Part shown: one piece after another, positions 37,019 to 47,717 of the stretch
Layout of the letters: the number at the start of each line of letters is the position of its first letter
How positions within the stretch are numbered: the stretch's first letter is position 1
Assembly: GCF_000266905.1 (NCBI RefSeq)
Contig: NC_018027.1
Coordinates: 3,162,001-3,226,000 of the forward strand
DNA from: Mycolicibacterium chubuense NBB4
Lineage (GTDB): Bacteria; Actinomycetota; Actinomycetes; Mycobacteriales; Mycobacteriaceae
Length of the DNA: 64,000 bases
Direction of reading: 5' to 3'
Translations under genes and position numbers: made by a program
The notes under the pieces: model-generated
The model's input: the letters and a program-made list of their open reading frames with translations, nothing else
The model's database searches: none
Told to the model about the DNA's origin: nothing

Positions 37019-38103
37019 CCATTCCTCGCAGCCCGTCCGACCTCACCCCGGCGTGGCTGGGCTCGGTCCTCGGAGCCGACGTGACCGACGTCGAGGTCAC
37101 CGCGATCGGGACCGGGCAGACGGGTGCGACCTATCGGGTGACGGCGACGTATTCGGCGGCCGCCGGGTCGGCCGCCCTGCCGGGGACCTTCGCGATCAAG
37201 CTGCCCGCACAGGACGACACCGTCCGCGAACGCGTCGCGCTGGGCTACCTGTCGGAAGTCGAGTTCTACTCGACGGTGACGCACGAGGTCTCGATCCCGG
37301 TACCCGCCTGCTTTCACAGCGAGATCACCTCCGACGGAGCCGATTTCGTTCTCGTACTGGCCGACATGGCGCCCGCGGTGCAAGGTGACCAGATCGCCGG
37401 CTGCAGCCCGCGGGAGGCGGCGCTGGCCGTCGAGGCGCTGGCCGGCCTGCACGGACCGAGCTGGTGCGACCGCCGCTGGTGTGACCTGCCGTCGATCGTC
37501 ATGCCCAAGCCCGGCGACGAGGCCGCCGCCACCGGGATGGGCGAGGTCGCGGTGATGGCCGCGAACATCACGCTCGAGAAGCTCGGCAGCTCTGTCCGCG
37601 ACGACGACCGCGAGACCTTGCTGACCTCCATGGGGCTGGTGACCCCGTGGCTGCTCGCTGTGCCGCACCGCTTCTCGCTGATGCACGGCGATTACCGACT
37701 CGACAACCTGCTGTTCGCCCCCGACCGCACCCGCGTCACCGTGGTCGACTGGCAGACGATCGGCGTCGGCCTGCCCACGCGCGATCTCGCGTACTTCACC
37801 TCCACCAGCTTGCTGCCCGATGACCGGGCCGCCGCCGAACCCGGTCTCGTCGAGCGCTACCACGCGGCGCTGCAGCGGCACGGCGTCAGCGGTTACGACC
37901 TCGAAACCTGCTGGGAGGATTACCGTCTCGGCGTCCTGCAGGCTCCGCTGCTGACGACGCTGGGTTTCGCGTTCGCCTCGTCGACCGAGCGCGGCGACGA
38001 GATGATCCTGACCATGCTGCACCGGGGCTGCCGGGCGATTCGCGAGCTCGGCGCGATCGACGTGGTCAGGTCGTATCAGGCTTCGTCACGACCCACTGCG
38101 TGA
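37015..38103 (+). CDS. Aminoglycoside-phosphotransferase-like kinase
   Basis: A 362-residue protein-kinase-like phosphotransferase of the APH/ecdysteroid-kinase-like (DUF1679) group. FAIKLPAQ holds the ATP-binding Lys, LMHGDYRLDNLLF is the catalytic loop (Asp and Asn), and VVDWQTIGVG the metal-binding DxD-like Asp. Substrates of this group range from antibiotics to small alcohols; none can be assigned. The 3' end overlaps convergent cobL by 38 bp. Confidence 0.83.
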   Translation: MTIPRSPSDLTPAWLGSVLGADVTDVEVTAIGTGQTGATYRVTATYSAAAGSAALPGTFAIKLPAQDDTVRERVALGYLSEVEFYSTVTHEVSIPVPACFHSEITSDGADFVLVLADMAPAVQGDQIAGCSPREAALAVEALAGLHGPSWCDRRWCDLPSIVMPKPGDEAAATGMGEVAVMAANITLEKLGSSVRDDDRETLLTSMGLVTPWLLAVPHRFSLMHGDYRLDNLLFAPDRTRVTVVDWQTIGVGLPTRDLAYFTSTSLLPDDRAAAEPGLVERYHAALQRHGVSGYDLETCWEDYRLGVLQAPLLTTLGFAFASSTERGDEMILTMLHRGCRAIRELGAIDVVRSYQASSRPTA

Positions 38104-39253
38104 CGGGCATCGCCGGTCGCCATCCGGTGAACGAGCCGACCGGCTCGCCGCGGTAGTGCTGGAATCTGCGCAGCTCCCCGCCGTACCTCGAGAAGCATTG
38201 CGCGAGCACCGCTTCGGACTCGACGGTGACCGCGTTGGCCACCAGCCGGCCGCCCGGCAGCAGCCGCTCCCAGCAGGCGTCCATCAGACCGAGCCGGCTG
38301 ATCCCGCCGCCGACGAAGATCACCTTCGGCGGCGCGCAGAACTCGAAGGACTCCGGAGCATCGAACATCGTGTCGACCCGCACGCCGAACGCGACGGCGT
38401 TCTGGGCGATCCGCGCGCGACGCGTCTCGTCGCGTTCGAAAGCCAGCGCGTGGCAACCCGGCGCGCTGCGGCACCACTCGATCGCGACGCTGCCCGAGCC
38501 GGCCCCGACGTCCCAGAGGCACTCTCCCGGCCGCGGCGCCAGCGCCGCCAGCGTGGCCGCCCGCACGGCCTGTTTGGTGATCTGGCCGTCGTGGGCGAAC
38601 GCGTCGTCGGGAAGCGTGCCGCCGACGCGCTCGTCGGGCAGGTACCGCACGGCCATCACGTTGAGGTCGTCGACGTCGGCGGGGGGCCGGCGCGCCCACT
38701 CCCGCGCGGTGGACGAGCGACGCGATTCCTGTGGGCCGCCGAGCTGTTCGAGGATGGTCATCTCCGAATCCCCGCGGCCCGTGTCGGTCAGCAGCCGGGC
38801 CAGCTGCGCGGGGCTGGAGTGGTCACGCGAGAGCACGACGGCCTGCCCGCCGCGCCGCACGGCCGTGCTCGCCTCGTACCACACCAGGCTGATGATCTCG
38901 GTGTCCTGCACCGACCACCCGACCCGCGCACAGGCGAGCGTCACCGACGACACGTGGGGCAGCACCGCGACCCGGTCGGCGCCGTGAATGCGGATCAGTG
39001 AGCTGCCGACTCCGTGCAGCAACGGGTCGCCGCTGGCAACGACGTGTACGTCACCGTCGGCGCCGTCGAGAAGGGTCTGCAGCGCCGGCAGCATCGGCGA
39101 CGGCCACGCCCGCCTGACGGCGGTCACCGTGTCGTCGAGCAGGTCCAGCTGGCGCGGTGAGCCGTACACCACAGTCGCCCTGTGCAATTCGTCCCGCGAG
39201 GCCGGCGCGAGACCGGGCATGCCGTCGGCTCCGATGCCGACCACCACGATCAC
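38066..39253 (-). CDS. cobL: Precorrin-6Y C5,15-methyltransferase (decarboxylating) CobL
   Basis: A 395-residue bifunctional enzyme that methylates C-5 and C-15 and decarboxylates the C-12 acetate. Residues 1-200 are a tetrapyrrole methylase domain (VVVGIGADGMPGL, VASGDPLLHGVG). Residues from about 215 form a class I SAM methyltransferase (LWDVGAGSGSVAIEW near 246, VIFVGGGISRLG). The GTG at 39253 overlaps the stop of the upstream SDR gene, as in the Rv2072c-Rv2073c pair. Confidence 0.94.
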   Translation of the reverse strand: MIVVVGIGADGMPGLAPASRDELHRATVVYGSPRQLDLLDDTVTAVRRAWPSPMLPALQTLLDGADGDVHVVASGDPLLHGVGSSLIRIHGADRVAVLPHVSSVTLACARVGWSVQDTEIISLVWYEASTAVRRGGQAVVLSRDHSSPAQLARLLTDTGRGDSEMTILEQLGGPQESRRSSTAREWARRPPADVDDLNVMAVRYLPDERVGGTLPDDAFAHDGQITKQAVRAATLAALAPRPGECLWDVGAGSGSVAIEWCRSAPGCHALAFERDETRRARIAQNAVAFGVRVDTMFDAPESFEFCAPPKVIFVGGGISRLGLMDACWERLLPGGRLVANAVTVESEAVLAQCFSRYGGELRRFQHYRGEPVGSFTGWRPAMPVTQWVVTKPDTT

Positions 39254-40008
39254 CGGGGCAGCCTCCGCCACATCCACCTCGGCATCGCGCGGAAGGCGAA
39301 CGCCAGCACCGCGAGCGACCCGGGCACCCACACCACGCTGCGCTGCCTGCGCAGCGCAGCCACGGTGGCTTCGGCCACTTGGGCGGGTGTGCTCGACAGT
39401 GGCGCCGGCGTCATGCCCTGGGTCATCCGCCCCACCACGAATCCGGGCCGCACCAGCAGAAGGTGCACGCCCGATCCGTGGAGTGCGTCGGCCAGGCCGC
39501 TGCAGAACCCGTCGAGACCCGCCTTGGCCGACCCGTACACGTAGTTCGCGCGGCGCACCCGCACCCCTGCCACCGACGAGAACGCGATCAGGTTTCCGGC
39601 ACCCGCGGCGCGCATGGTGTCGGCGAGCACCGTCAACAGGCTGACCTGCGCCACGTAGTCGGTGTGCGCGATAGCCGCCGCGTGCGCTGCGTCCTTCTCC
39701 GCGCGTGCCTGGTCGCCCAGGATCCCGAATGCGACCACCGCGGTGCCGATCGCACCGTGCCGGGCGACGATCGTGTCGACGACGCCGCGATGCGAGGCCA
39801 GGTCGTCGGCGTCGAACGACACGGTGTGCACCGCCACGGCGCCGTCCTGCTCCAGCACTGCGATTTGCTCACCGAGATCGTCCGGTCGGCGGGCCGCCAG
39901 CACCACGGTGGCACCGCGGGCCAGCCGGCGCGCCACCTCGAGACCGATCTCGCTGCGGCCACCGAATACGACGACCACTGGACCGTCTGTATGTGCCGTG
40001 TCCTGCAT
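39250..40008 (-). CDS. Short-chain dehydrogenase/reductase (Rv2073c-like)
   Basis: A 252-residue [21 protein letters not shown] is the NAD(P)-binding Rossmann motif, and [14 protein letters not shown] carries the catalytic Tyr-x3-Lys, with the Ser in IAFSSVAG. A hydrophobic, Arg-rich C-terminus ([18 protein letters not shown]) may contact membrane. Layout resembles DprE2-type SDRs, but the substrate is unknown. It is translationally coupled to cobL although no cobalamin step needs it. Confidence 0.87.
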   Translation of the reverse strand: MQDTAHTDGPVVVVFGGRSEIGLEVARRLARGATVVLAARRPDDLGEQIAVLEQDGAVAVHTVSFDADDLASHRGVVDTIVARHGAIGTAVVAFGILGDQARAEKDAAHAAAIAHTDYVAQVSLLTVLADTMRAAGAGNLIAFSSVAGVRVRRANYVYGSAKAGLDGFCSGLADALHGSGVHLLLVRPGFVVGRMTQGMTPAPLSSTPAQVAEATVAALRRQRSVVWVPGSLAVLAFAFRAMPRWMWRRLPR

Positions 40009-40043
40009 GGCTGCGATTATGTCCTGCGCTAGCGTGGACGCCG

Positions 40044-40469
40044 ATGGCTACACCCGGTCGCAAGGCAACCACCAAGCTGACCAACGACGCGCTGGCGTTC
40101 CTCACCGAGCGCCATCTGGCCATGCTGACCACCTTGCGGTCGGACCAGTCGCCGCACGTGGTGGCGGTCGGCTTCACCTTCGACCCGACCACGCACATCG
40201 CCCGTGTCATCACCACCGGCGGTTCCCAGAAGGCCGTCAACGCCGAGCAGCGCGGCGTCGCCGTGCTCAGCCAGGTCGACGGCGCCCGGTGGCTGTCGCT
40301 GGAAGGCAAGTCCACCGTGCACACCGACATCGACGCGGTGCGCGACGCCGAGTTGCGGTACGCGCAGCGCTACCGCACCCCACGGCCGAACCCCAAGCGG
40401 GTGGTGATCGAGGTTCGCGTGGAACGCGTGCTCGGATCCTCCGACCTGCTGGACCGCGGCGAGGACTGA
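40044..40469 (+). CDS. F420-dependent split-barrel reductase, biliverdin-reductase type (Rv2074-like)
   Basis: A 141-residue PPOX-fold protein in the genomic position of Rv2074, which has been characterised as an F420H2-dependent biliverdin reductase. Shared features are the [21 protein letters not shown] strand pair, [16 protein letters not shown] and [10 protein letters not shown] segments. The ATG at 40044 is used. Divergent from the SDR gene with only a 35-bp gap, and convergent with pepE. Confidence 0.82.
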   Translation: MATPGRKATTKLTNDALAFLTERHLAMLTTLRSDQSPHVVAVGFTFDPTTHIARVITTGGSQKAVNAEQRGVAVLSQVDGARWLSLEGKSTVHTDIDAVRDAELRYAQRYRTPRPNPKRVVIEVRVERVLGSSDLLDRGED

Positions 40470-40473
40470 CCCG

Positions 40474-41613
40474 TCAGGAGGCCGGCACCACGACGAGGTC
40501 GTGCGGCCGGTTGTTCACCGACAGCGCGCCGTCGGCGGTGACGATCACGATGTCCTCGATGCGGGCGCCCCACTGCCCCGGGAAGTAGATGCCCGGTTCG
40601 ACCGAGAACGCCATTCCCTCCTGCAGCGGAAGGGAATTGCCCGCCACGATGTAGGGCTCCTCGTGCACCGACAGCCCGATCCCGTGGCCCGTCCGGTGCA
40701 CGAACGCCTCGGCCAGACCCTCGGCAGCGAGCACGTCGCGGGCGGCGGCGTCGACCTGTTCGGCGGTGACGCCGGGCCGCACCGCGTCGACCGCGGCGCG
40801 CTGCGCGCGCTGCAGCACCGAGTACCGCCGCGCCACCTCGGGATCGGGGGTACCGATGCTGTAGGTGCGGGTGGAGTCGGAGTTGTAGCCCGGATCGTAG
40901 GGACCGCCGATGTCGACGACAACGATGTCGCCGACGCGCAATTCGCGGTCCGAGCACTCGTGGTGGGGATCCGCCCCGTGCGGACCGGACCCGACGATGA
41001 TGAACGCCACCTCTGAATGTCCTTCCGCGACAATCGCTTCGGCGATGTCGGCGGCCACGTCGGCTTCGGTGCGGCCGGGCGCCAGGAACTCCGGCACCCG
41101 CGCGTGCACCCGGTCGATCGCCGCGCCGGCCTTGCGCAACGCGTCCACCTCGGCGGGGTCCTTGATCATCCGCAGGGTGCGAAGGACATCGGTCGCCAGC
41201 ACCGGCACGACACCGAGAGCCCCGGCGAGCGGCAACAGATGCAGCGCGGGCATCGAGTCGGTCACGGCGACCGCGAGCGGAGGCTCGCCGAGCGCGTCGG
41301 CGACCAGCCGGTACGGATCGTCACCGTCGACCCAGTCACGCACGGCGACACCGAGTTCGGTGACCGCGGACTCCTTCAGCGACGCGAGCTCCAGGCGCGG
41401 CACCACGATCGTCGGGTCCCCCGCCGCCGGCACCACCAGCGCGGTCAGCCGCTCGAAGGTCTGCGCGCGAGAACCGGTCAGATAGCGCAGGTCGTAACCG
41501 GGTGTGATGACCAGACCTGCCAGGCCGGCCCCGGCCGCAGCGCGGGCCGCCGCGGTCAGACGATGTGCGTACACGTCGGTGCCGAAACGGGCCTGCGGCG
41601 AAGGCGGGGTCAT
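40474..41613 (-). CDS. pepE: M24-family Xaa-Pro dipeptidase PepE
   Basis: A 379-residue metallopeptidase of the Xaa-Pro aminopeptidase/prolidase type. The N-terminal creatinase-like domain (residues 10-140) precedes the pita-bread fold. Metal ligands are seen in order: [21 protein letters not shown] (two Asp), RTGHGIGL (His), [11 protein letters not shown] and [10 protein letters not shown] (two Glu). The ATG at 41613 is selected. Neighbours match Rv2089c-Rv2090. Probably cytosolic. Confidence 0.91.
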   Translation of the reverse strand: MTPPSPQARFGTDVYAHRLTAAARAAAGAGLAGLVITPGYDLRYLTGSRAQTFERLTALVVPAAGDPTIVVPRLELASLKESAVTELGVAVRDWVDGDDPYRLVADALGEPPLAVAVTDSMPALHLLPLAGALGVVPVLATDVLRTLRMIKDPAEVDALRKAGAAIDRVHARVPEFLAPGRTEADVAADIAEAIVAEGHSEVAFIIVGSGPHGADPHHECSDRELRVGDIVVVDIGGPYDPGYNSDSTRTYSIGTPDPEVARRYSVLQRAQRAAVDAVRPGVTAEQVDAAARDVLAAEGLAEAFVHRTGHGIGLSVHEEPYIVAGNSLPLQEGMAFSVEPGIYFPGQWGARIEDIVIVTADGALSVNNRPHDLVVVPAS

Positions 41614-41646
41614 GCCGACCAGGCTAATCGGGCGGCCGCCCGTCCC

Positions 41647-41706
41647 GCGAGCAGACACAAAGTCGCGCGACACGCGCGCGATCTGCCCGAGTTTGTGTCT
41701 GCTCGC
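41647..41706. repeat. 60-bp inverted-repeat element with perfect 15-bp arms
   Basis: GCGAGCAGACACAAA (41647-41661) and its exact reverse complement (41692-41706) bracket a 30-nt interior that itself contains the palindrome GTCGCGCGAC (41662-41671). It lies in the 115-bp divergent region between pepE and the exonuclease gene. It resembles a mobile or REP-like palindromic unit, or a regulatory hairpin. Confidence 0.7.
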
Positions 41707-41728
41707 CGGAGAAAGGCGGCCTGGCAGG

Positions 41729-42700
41729 ATGGCAGGCGTGTCTGCTCCCCTGGTGCTCCTCGACGGCGCGAGCATGTGGTTCCGCTCCTACTTCGGGGTC
41801 CCGTCGTCGATCACCGCACCGGACGGCCGCCCGGTCAACGCGCTGCGCGGTTTCCTGGACGCGGTCGCGACGGTGATCACCCGCGAACGGCCGCGCCGGC
41901 TGGTGGTGTGCCGGGACGACGACTGGCGTCCGCAGTGGCGGGTGGACCTGATCCCGTCGTACAAGGCGCACCGGGTGGCTGTCCCCGCAGACTCGGCGGA
42001 TCCCGACGGCGAGCTCGACGTGGAGGAGGTGCCCGACGAGCTGACCCCGCAGGTCGACATGATCATGGAGATCCTCGACGCGTTCGGCATCGCGACGGCC
42101 GGGGCGGCGCACCACGAGGCCGACGACGTGCTCGGCACGCTGGCGGAGCGGGAACGCCGCGACCCGGTGGTCGTCGTCAGCGGCGACCGCGACCTGCTCC
42201 AGCTGGTCCGCGACGAACCCGTGCCGGTGCGCGTGCTCTACCTCGGGCGCGGCCTGGCCAAGGCGACCAAGTACGGCCCCGGTGAGGTGTCCGATCTCTA
42301 CGGCGTGCCGGTGCACCGCGCCGGTCCGGCGTACGCCGAACTCGCGCTGTTGCGCGGCGACCCCAGCGACGGGCTGCCGGGTGTGCCGGGCATCGGGGAG
42401 AAGACCGCGGCGATGCTGCTGGCGAAGTACGGCTCGCTCGAGGAGATCGTGGCGGCGGCCGCCGACCCCGGCTCGAAGCTGTCGAAGGCGCACCGCAGCA
42501 AGTTGCGCGCGGCTGCGGACTACATCGACAACGCGACACGGGTCGTGCGGGTCGCGACCGACGCCGACATCAACTTCTCGACGACCAGCGACGAGCTACC
42601 GCTGGCTGCGCGGCACCCCCGGAAAGTCGTCGAACTCGCCGAGCGCTACGGCGTGTCGTCCTCGATCGGACGTCTGCAGACCGCGCTCGACAAGCTCTGA
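41729..42700 (+). CDS. 5'-3' exonuclease (PolI-like, Rv2090 type)
   Basis: A 323-residue stand-alone FEN/PIN-type 5' nuclease. N-terminal [14 protein letters not shown] and the acidic cluster [12 protein letters not shown] plus [12 protein letters not shown] supply metal-binding Asp/Glu. [17 protein letters not shown] is the helix-hairpin-helix DNA-binding motif. It could act in RNA-primer or flap removal beside DNA polymerase I. Start ATG 41729 or GTG 41738. Confidence 0.9.
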   Translation: MAGVSAPLVLLDGASMWFRSYFGVPSSITAPDGRPVNALRGFLDAVATVITRERPRRLVVCRDDDWRPQWRVDLIPSYKAHRVAVPADSADPDGELDVEEVPDELTPQVDMIMEILDAFGIATAGAAHHEADDVLGTLAERERRDPVVVVSGDRDLLQLVRDEPVPVRVLYLGRGLAKATKYGPGEVSDLYGVPVHRAGPAYAELALLRGDPSDGLPGVPGIGEKTAAMLLAKYGSLEEIVAAAADPGSKLSKAHRSKLRAAADYIDNATRVVRVATDADINFSTTSDELPLAARHPRKVVELAERYGVSSSIGRLQTALDKL

Positions 42701-42705
42701 GCCGG

Positions 42706-43512
42706 CTACTTGGGCCGGCCGACCTCGTAGGTCCCGTTGTCGTCCTGGAACGTCACGGTGACCTGTCGTTTGGTGCCGTCGATGCTGACCTCGCAGTTGA
42801 ACGTGTCGCCCTTCTTCACCGTCGGGCTGACGCCGTTGTTGCACTTCACGCCGCTGACGTTCTTGGCGCCGTACCCGTTGCTCTCGTCGCTGAGGATCTT
42901 CTGCACCCCGGTCTGGGCCGCGTTGACGTCGAGCTTGGTGGTCACGAAGAAGCCCGGCTTCCAGAACCCGAGCACCAGCACCACGGCGACGATGATCGCG
43001 GCGAGCAGGCCGATGACACCGCCGATCACGGCCAGGGACCGCTTGGAACCCTCCTCCTGGCCGGGAGCCTGGTAGTTCGGGTACTGCCCGTACTGGCCCG
43101 GCTGCTGACCGTACGGTCCGGGCGGCTGACCGTATTGGCCGGGCTGCTGGCCGTATCCGGGTGCCGGCTGACCGTACGGCTGGCCGTAGGCGCCCGGCTG
43201 TCCGTACTGGCCCGGATAGCCCGCCGGGTTGTACTCGCCCGACTGCTGGCCGTACTGCTCGGCCGTCGGGTACTGCTGCGGCGGGTACGTCGGCGGCTGG
43301 GTCGGCTGCTGGTAGGACGGGTACTGCTGCGGGGTGTACGCGGGCGGCTGCCAGGATTGCTGCTCGGTGCCGGGCGCCTGCGGCTGCTCCGTACCCGAAG
43401 GCGGCTGCCAGCCCTGGTTGGAGACCGATTCCCCGGACGGCTGATTCGTGCCCGACTCGGGCTGCTGACCCTGCCACGGCTGTGTCTGGTCAGGTCCCTG
43501 CGGTCCGCTCAT
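42706..43512 (-). CDS. Gln/Pro/Tyr-rich membrane protein with DUF4333 domain (Rv2091c-like)
   Basis: A 268-residue single-pass membrane protein. Residues 1-150 are low-complexity, with repeated [14 protein letters not shown] units, facing the cytoplasm. A transmembrane helix follows at about 160-182 ([20 protein letters not shown]), then an extracytoplasmic DUF4333 domain with a Cys pair (VKCNN, TFNCEV). Convergent with the exonuclease gene and upstream of nothing; it follows helY on the same strand. Function unknown. Confidence 0.83.
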   Translation of the reverse strand: MSGPQGPDQTQPWQGQQPESGTNQPSGESVSNQGWQPPSGTEQPQAPGTEQQSWQPPAYTPQQYPSYQQPTQPPTYPPQQYPTAEQYGQQSGEYNPAGYPGQYGQPGAYGQPYGQPAPGYGQQPGQYGQPPGPYGQQPGQYGQYPNYQAPGQEEGSKRSLAVIGGVIGLLAAIIVAVVLVLGFWKPGFFVTTKLDVNAAQTGVQKILSDESNGYGAKNVSGVKCNNGVSPTVKKGDTFNCEVSIDGTKRQVTVTFQDDNGTYEVGRPK

Positions 43513-43570
43513 GTCTCTCCTTGGTCGCCACTGATTCGCCTTGCTCGTCTGTAGTCGCTGGCCACACAGA

Positions 43571-46411
43571 CTACCCGGCATCAACTGCTACGACGCCGCG
43601 CCGAACGTCGTTGATGGCGCGTTTCGCGGTTGTCCGCAGCGCCGGTGACGGTGCGGCGTTGCGGACCTGATCGGCCAAGTCCAGCACCTGGCGGCACCAT
43701 CTGACGAAATCGCCCGCGGACATCGTCGATCCGTTGCCCGCGGTGTCGGAAGCCGCCAGCGCCGACGCCAGATCGCCGGTACTGGCCCACCGGTGGATCG
43801 CCGCGACGAACCCGTCGTCGGGTTCCCGACTCTGCGTCAGGCGGTGTCTCTGCTCGTCGGCGCGCAACTCGGTCCACAGTCGTCGGGTCTGATTGAGCGC
43901 ACGGCGCAGCCGGCCCGTGGGGATGTCGGCGCCGTCGGAGCCGCCGTGCCCGTCGCGGCGCGATTCGTAGAGCACCGCCGACAGCGCAGCGGCCAGCTCG
44001 GCCGCGTCCAGGTTCTCCCACACGCCGGTGCGCAGGCATTCGGCGACCAGCAGGTCGCTCTCGCTGTAGATGCGGGCGAGCAGCCTGCCGTCGTCGGTCA
44101 CCGTCAGCGTGCCCTCGCCGGCGACTCCGTCGACGCGGTTGGTCCCGGCGACTCCGTCGACGCGGTTGGTCTCGCCGACTCCGTCGACGGTGATGAACCC
44201 GCGCTCCCTCAGCAGCACCACGATCCTGTCGAACGTCCGCGCCAGCGAGTTCGTCGCCGCCGCGATCTTGCCGCGCAGCTGGTCGTTGTCGCGTTCGATC
44301 CGCAGATACCGCTCGGCGAGGCGGACCTTGTCCTCCCGGTCCGGCAGCTGGTGAGCGGCGTGGCGGCGCATCCGCTCGCGCAGGGCCGCGAGCTCGGGAT
44401 CGATGTCGGGATCGAGCGCCTGCCCGCTCCTGCGGCCCCGCGCGGACGGCACCTCGAGCTTCTCGGCGGCCGAGCGCAGCGCCGACGCCAGATCGCGCCG
44501 GGCCCGCGGATTGCGGTGTTCCACCCGTTTGGGCAGCGTCATCTTGCCCATCGGCGGTGCCGAGCCCGAATAGTCCGCCGACGAGATCCGGCCCGCCCAA
44601 CGGTGTTCGGACAGCACCAGCGGCCGGGGGTCGTCGTCGTCGTGTGCCGGCTCGAGCACCACGGCCAACCCGCCGCGACGGCCGTGGGTGATCGTGATGA
44701 TGTCCCCGCGACGCAGCGCGGTGAGCGCGTCGTTCGCGGCCTGACGGCGCTGCAGGCGCGACGCGCGCGACTGAGCCCGTTCCCGCTCGGAGATCTTGGC
44801 TCGCAGCCGCGTGTAGTCCAGGATCGCGGCGTCCCGGCCGCCCAACTCGTCGGCCAGCTCACCGAGCAGACGCTCTCCGCGCTCGACGGCGCGCACCAGA
44901 CCGACGACCGATCGGTCGGCCTGATATTGCGCGAACGAGCGCTCGAGCAGCCGGCGGGCCTGCTCGGGGCCCATCTGGTGCACCAGATTGATGGTCATGT
45001 TGTAAGTCGGGGCGAACGAACTGCGCAGCGGGAACGTCCGCGTCGACGCCAGCCCGGCGACCTCGGCGGGGTCGGTGGTGCTGTCGTGCGGAGTCCACAG
45101 CACCACCGCGTGGCCCTCGACGTCGATGCCGCGCCGCCCCGCCCGGCCCGTCAGCTGGGTGTACTCCCCCGGCGTCAGCGGCAGGTGCTGCTCGCCGTTG
45201 AACTTGACCAGGCGCTCGAGCACCACCGTGCGGGCGGGCATGTTGATACCCAGAGCCAGTGTCTCCGTGGCGAAGACGGCCTTCACCAGACCTGCGGTAA
45301 AGAGCTCCTCCACGGTGTGGCGGAAGGTCGGCAACATACCCGCGTGGTGAGCGGCCAGGCCGCGCAGCAGTCCTTCGCGCCACTGATGGAAGTCGAGCAC
45401 GACGAGATCCGCGTCGTTGAGGTCGGCGGTCCGGCGATCGACGATCTCGGCGATGCGGGCGCGTTCCTCGTCGGTGGTCAACCGCAGCGATGACCGCAGG
45501 CACTGCTTGACCGCCGCGTCGCAACCCGCGCGGGAGAAGATGAACGTGATCGCCGGTAGCAGGTCGCCCTGCTGCAGGACGCTGATCACGTCGGCGCGGC
45601 TGGGCGTGCGGAACAGGCTGGGGCGGTTGGTCCTGCCGCGACCGCGCGGTTGCCAGTCGGCGAGCCGGTCGGCCTCGCGCCGGTGGGCGATGTGGCGCAG
45701 CAGCTCGGGGTCGACGAGAAGGTCCCGGCCGCCTTTGCGCGGGCCGGAAGCGCGGTAGTCGAACAGATCCATCAGCCGCTTGCCGACCATGACGTGCTGC
45801 CACAGCGGCACCGGGCGGTGCTCGTCGACGACGACGGTGGTGTCGCCGCGGACGGTCTGGATCCAGCCGCCGAACTCCTCGGCGTTGCTCACCGTCGCCG
45901 ACAGGCTGACCAGCCGTACGTCGTCGGGCAGGTGCAGGATCACCTCCTCCCACACCGCGCCGCGCATGCGGTCGGCCAGGAAGTGCACCTCGTCCATGAC
46001 CACATACGAAAGCCCTTGCAGCGCACGCGAGTCGGCGTAGAGCATGTTGCGCAGGACCTCGGTGGTCATCACCACGACGTCGGCGTCGCCGTTGATGGCC
46101 TGATCGCCGGTGAGCAGCCCGATGCGCTTCGGCCCGTAGCGTCCGACCAGGTCATTGTGCTTCTGATTGCTCAGCGCCTTGATCGGCGTGGTGTAGAAGC
46201 ACTTGCGGCCCGCGGCGAGCGCCAGGTGCACAGCGAACTCGCCGACGACGGTCTTGCCCGCACCGGTCGGGGCGCACACGAGCACCCCGTGGCCGCGGGC
46301 CAGTGCCTCGCAGGCGCGCCGCTGGAAGTCGTCGAGGGCGAAGGACAGCAGATCAGCGAACGCGACGACGTCGTCGGTCGGGCTCACCGGCTCATCAGGT
46401 TGCGTCGTCAT
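43571..46411 (-). CDS. helY: DEAD/DEAH-box RNA helicase HelY (Ski2-like)
   Basis: A 946-residue superfamily 2 helicase of the Ski2/Mtr4 type. Motif I APTGAGKT is at 47-54, motif II DEVH at 140-143, and VSLSATVSN and the motif [14 protein letters not shown] are present. A long C-terminal region (DSHCT-like) follows. It is longer than M. tuberculosis HelY (about 906 residues), partly because of a 9-residue repeat around residues 740-765. Its start overlaps the tatC end by 17 bp. Confidence 0.93.
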   Translation of the reverse strand: MTTQPDEPVSPTDDVVAFADLLSFALDDFQRRACEALARGHGVLVCAPTGAGKTVVGEFAVHLALAAGRKCFYTTPIKALSNQKHNDLVGRYGPKRIGLLTGDQAINGDADVVVMTTEVLRNMLYADSRALQGLSYVVMDEVHFLADRMRGAVWEEVILHLPDDVRLVSLSATVSNAEEFGGWIQTVRGDTTVVVDEHRPVPLWQHVMVGKRLMDLFDYRASGPRKGGRDLLVDPELLRHIAHRREADRLADWQPRGRGRTNRPSLFRTPSRADVISVLQQGDLLPAITFIFSRAGCDAAVKQCLRSSLRLTTDEERARIAEIVDRRTADLNDADLVVLDFHQWREGLLRGLAAHHAGMLPTFRHTVEELFTAGLVKAVFATETLALGINMPARTVVLERLVKFNGEQHLPLTPGEYTQLTGRAGRRGIDVEGHAVVLWTPHDSTTDPAEVAGLASTRTFPLRSSFAPTYNMTINLVHQMGPEQARRLLERSFAQYQADRSVVGLVRAVERGERLLGELADELGGRDAAILDYTRLRAKISERERAQSRASRLQRRQAANDALTALRRGDIITITHGRRGGLAVVLEPAHDDDDPRPLVLSEHRWAGRISSADYSGSAPPMGKMTLPKRVEHRNPRARRDLASALRSAAEKLEVPSARGRRSGQALDPDIDPELAALRERMRRHAAHQLPDREDKVRLAERYLRIERDNDQLRGKIAAATNSLARTFDRIVVLLRERGFITVDGVGETNRVDGVAGTNRVDGVAGEGTLTVTDDGRLLARIYSESDLLVAECLRTGVWENLDAAELAAALSAVLYESRRDGHGGSDGADIPTGRLRRALNQTRRLWTELRADEQRHRLTQSREPDDGFVAAIHRWASTGDLASALAASDTAGNGSTMSAGDFVRWCRQVLDLADQVRNAAPSPALRTTAKRAINDVRRGVVAVDAG
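44123..44190 (-). repeat. 27-bp in-frame tandem repeat inside helY
   Basis: Two full 27-bp copies (44123-44149, 44150-44176) and a 14-bp partial copy (44177-44190) encode [13 protein letters not shown] 9-residue units. Copies are almost identical at DNA level, which points to recent slippage in a surface loop. Confidence 0.85.
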
Positions 46412-47345
46412 CGATCACGAAGCGTGAGGTTGTGGACACGGCCGACGGAGCCTCGACCGGCTCAGCCGGACCGATCGGTGACGCTTCATCGTCGGGGACG
46501 GATTCGAGCGCGGCACGGCGCGCCTTGCGCCTGTCGTTGACCCGCGCGATCTGGATCGCCACTTCCAGCAGCAGGGTCATCGCGATGGCCAGCGCGAGCA
46601 TCGAGAAGGGATCCGAGCCCGGTGTCGCGAAGGCGGCGAAGACGAACAGGCCCATGATGAGCCCTCGGCGCCACGCCCTGAGCTTCGCGTAGGTCAGGAT
46701 GCCGACGAGGTTGAGCATGATGATCAGCAACGGGAACTCGAAGCTGATCCCGAACACGAGCAGCAGATTGATCAGGAAGCCGAAGTACTGATCGCCCGAC
46801 AGCGCGGTGATCTGCACGTCGCTGCCGACGGTCAGCAGGAAGCGCAGCGCCTTGGACAGCACCACGTAGGCGAGCACGGCGCCGGTGACGAACAGAGCGG
46901 CACCGACGGTGACGAACGCGACCGCGAAACGGCGCTCCCTGCTGTAGAGGCCCGGGGTGATGAACGCCCACATCTGGTACAGCCAGACGGGGCAGGCGAG
47001 CACGATGCCGGCGGTCAGACCCACCTTGAGCCGCAGCATGAATTGGTCGAACGGCGCCGTCGCCAGCAACCGGCACGCGTTGTCGGGGGCGATCGTCGCC
47101 CTGGCCGAGGCAGGCAGCGAACAGTACGGTCCGCGCAGCCAGTCGCCGAGGCTGGGCAATCCGAATGCGCCGTGGCTGTACCAGATGAAGCCGAGGGCGG
47201 TCGTGAGCAGGACGGCCAGCACCGAGATCAGCAAACGGCTGCGCAGTTCGGTGAGGTGCTCGACCAACGACATGGTCCCGTCGGGGTTGACCCGGGAACG
47301 GCGCCGGCGAGGGTCGAGCTTCTTGAAGAGAACGGGGATCTGCAC
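46395..47345 (-). CDS. tatC: Sec-independent translocase subunit TatC
   Basis: A 316-residue six-helix membrane protein, the receptor for twin-arginine signal peptides. The N-terminal [15 protein letters not shown], the [18 protein letters not shown] loop and the [12 protein letters not shown] segment are signature sequences. A charged 60-residue cytoplasmic C-terminus is typical of mycobacteria. GTG start. It follows tatA by 75 bp on the same strand. Confidence 0.95.
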   Translation of the reverse strand: MQIPVLFKKLDPRRRRSRVNPDGTMSLVEHLTELRSRLLISVLAVLLTTALGFIWYSHGAFGLPSLGDWLRGPYCSLPASARATIAPDNACRLLATAPFDQFMLRLKVGLTAGIVLACPVWLYQMWAFITPGLYSRERRFAVAFVTVGAALFVTGAVLAYVVLSKALRFLLTVGSDVQITALSGDQYFGFLINLLLVFGISFEFPLLIIMLNLVGILTYAKLRAWRRGLIMGLFVFAAFATPGSDPFSMLALAIAMTLLLEVAIQIARVNDRRKARRAALESVPDDEASPIGPAEPVEAPSAVSTTSRFVIDDDAT

Positions 47346-47420
47346 GTCAGACTGCCTAGGTGCTGCTCACACGCACGTGATCACGACGCGGACGGCGTCC
47401 GCGCTCGGTGAGATGCTCGA

Positions 47421-47687
47421 TCAGGCCGGGCGCTTGTCCGACGACGGCTCGGTTGCCGACTGTGCAGCCCCGCCGGCGGTCGAGTCGGGAACTCGTTCGG
47501 ACGTGATCTGCGTCGGCTGTTCCGGCTTGGCCGAATGCGAATCCGCCTGCATCTCCTTGATCTCGGACTTGAAGATGCGCATCGACTTCCCCAGCGAACG
47601 CGCCGCGTCCGGGAGCTTCTTGGCGCCGAAAAGCAGCACGAAAACCGCGATGACAATGAGCCAGTGCCAGGGTTGTAGACCACCCAA
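47421..47687 (-). CDS. tatA: Sec-independent translocase subunit TatA
   Basis: An 88-residue TatA. The N-terminal transmembrane helix ([16 protein letters not shown]) leads into the invariant [24 protein letters not shown] amphipathic helix, then an acidic/polar tail. The start is TTG at 47687, supported by GGAGG at 8-nt spacing and by alignment of the N-terminus with mycobacterial TatA. Forms the translocation pore with TatC. Confidence 0.94.
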   Translation of the reverse strand: MGGLQPWHWLIVIAVFVLLFGAKKLPDAARSLGKSMRIFKSEIKEMQADSHSAKPEQPTQITSERVPDSTAGGAAQSATEPSSDKRPA

Positions 47688-47717
47688 TTTGGTTACCTCC
47701 AGACGTCTGCGCCGAGT

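Noticed and set aside
47478..47496. 18-bp sequence shared with the rbpA promoter (CGGTCGAGTCGGGAACTC) on the antisense strand of tatA
   Set aside because: At 18-nt spacing the -10 reads GTCG rather than GTTG and it lies inside coding sequence; treated as coincidence.
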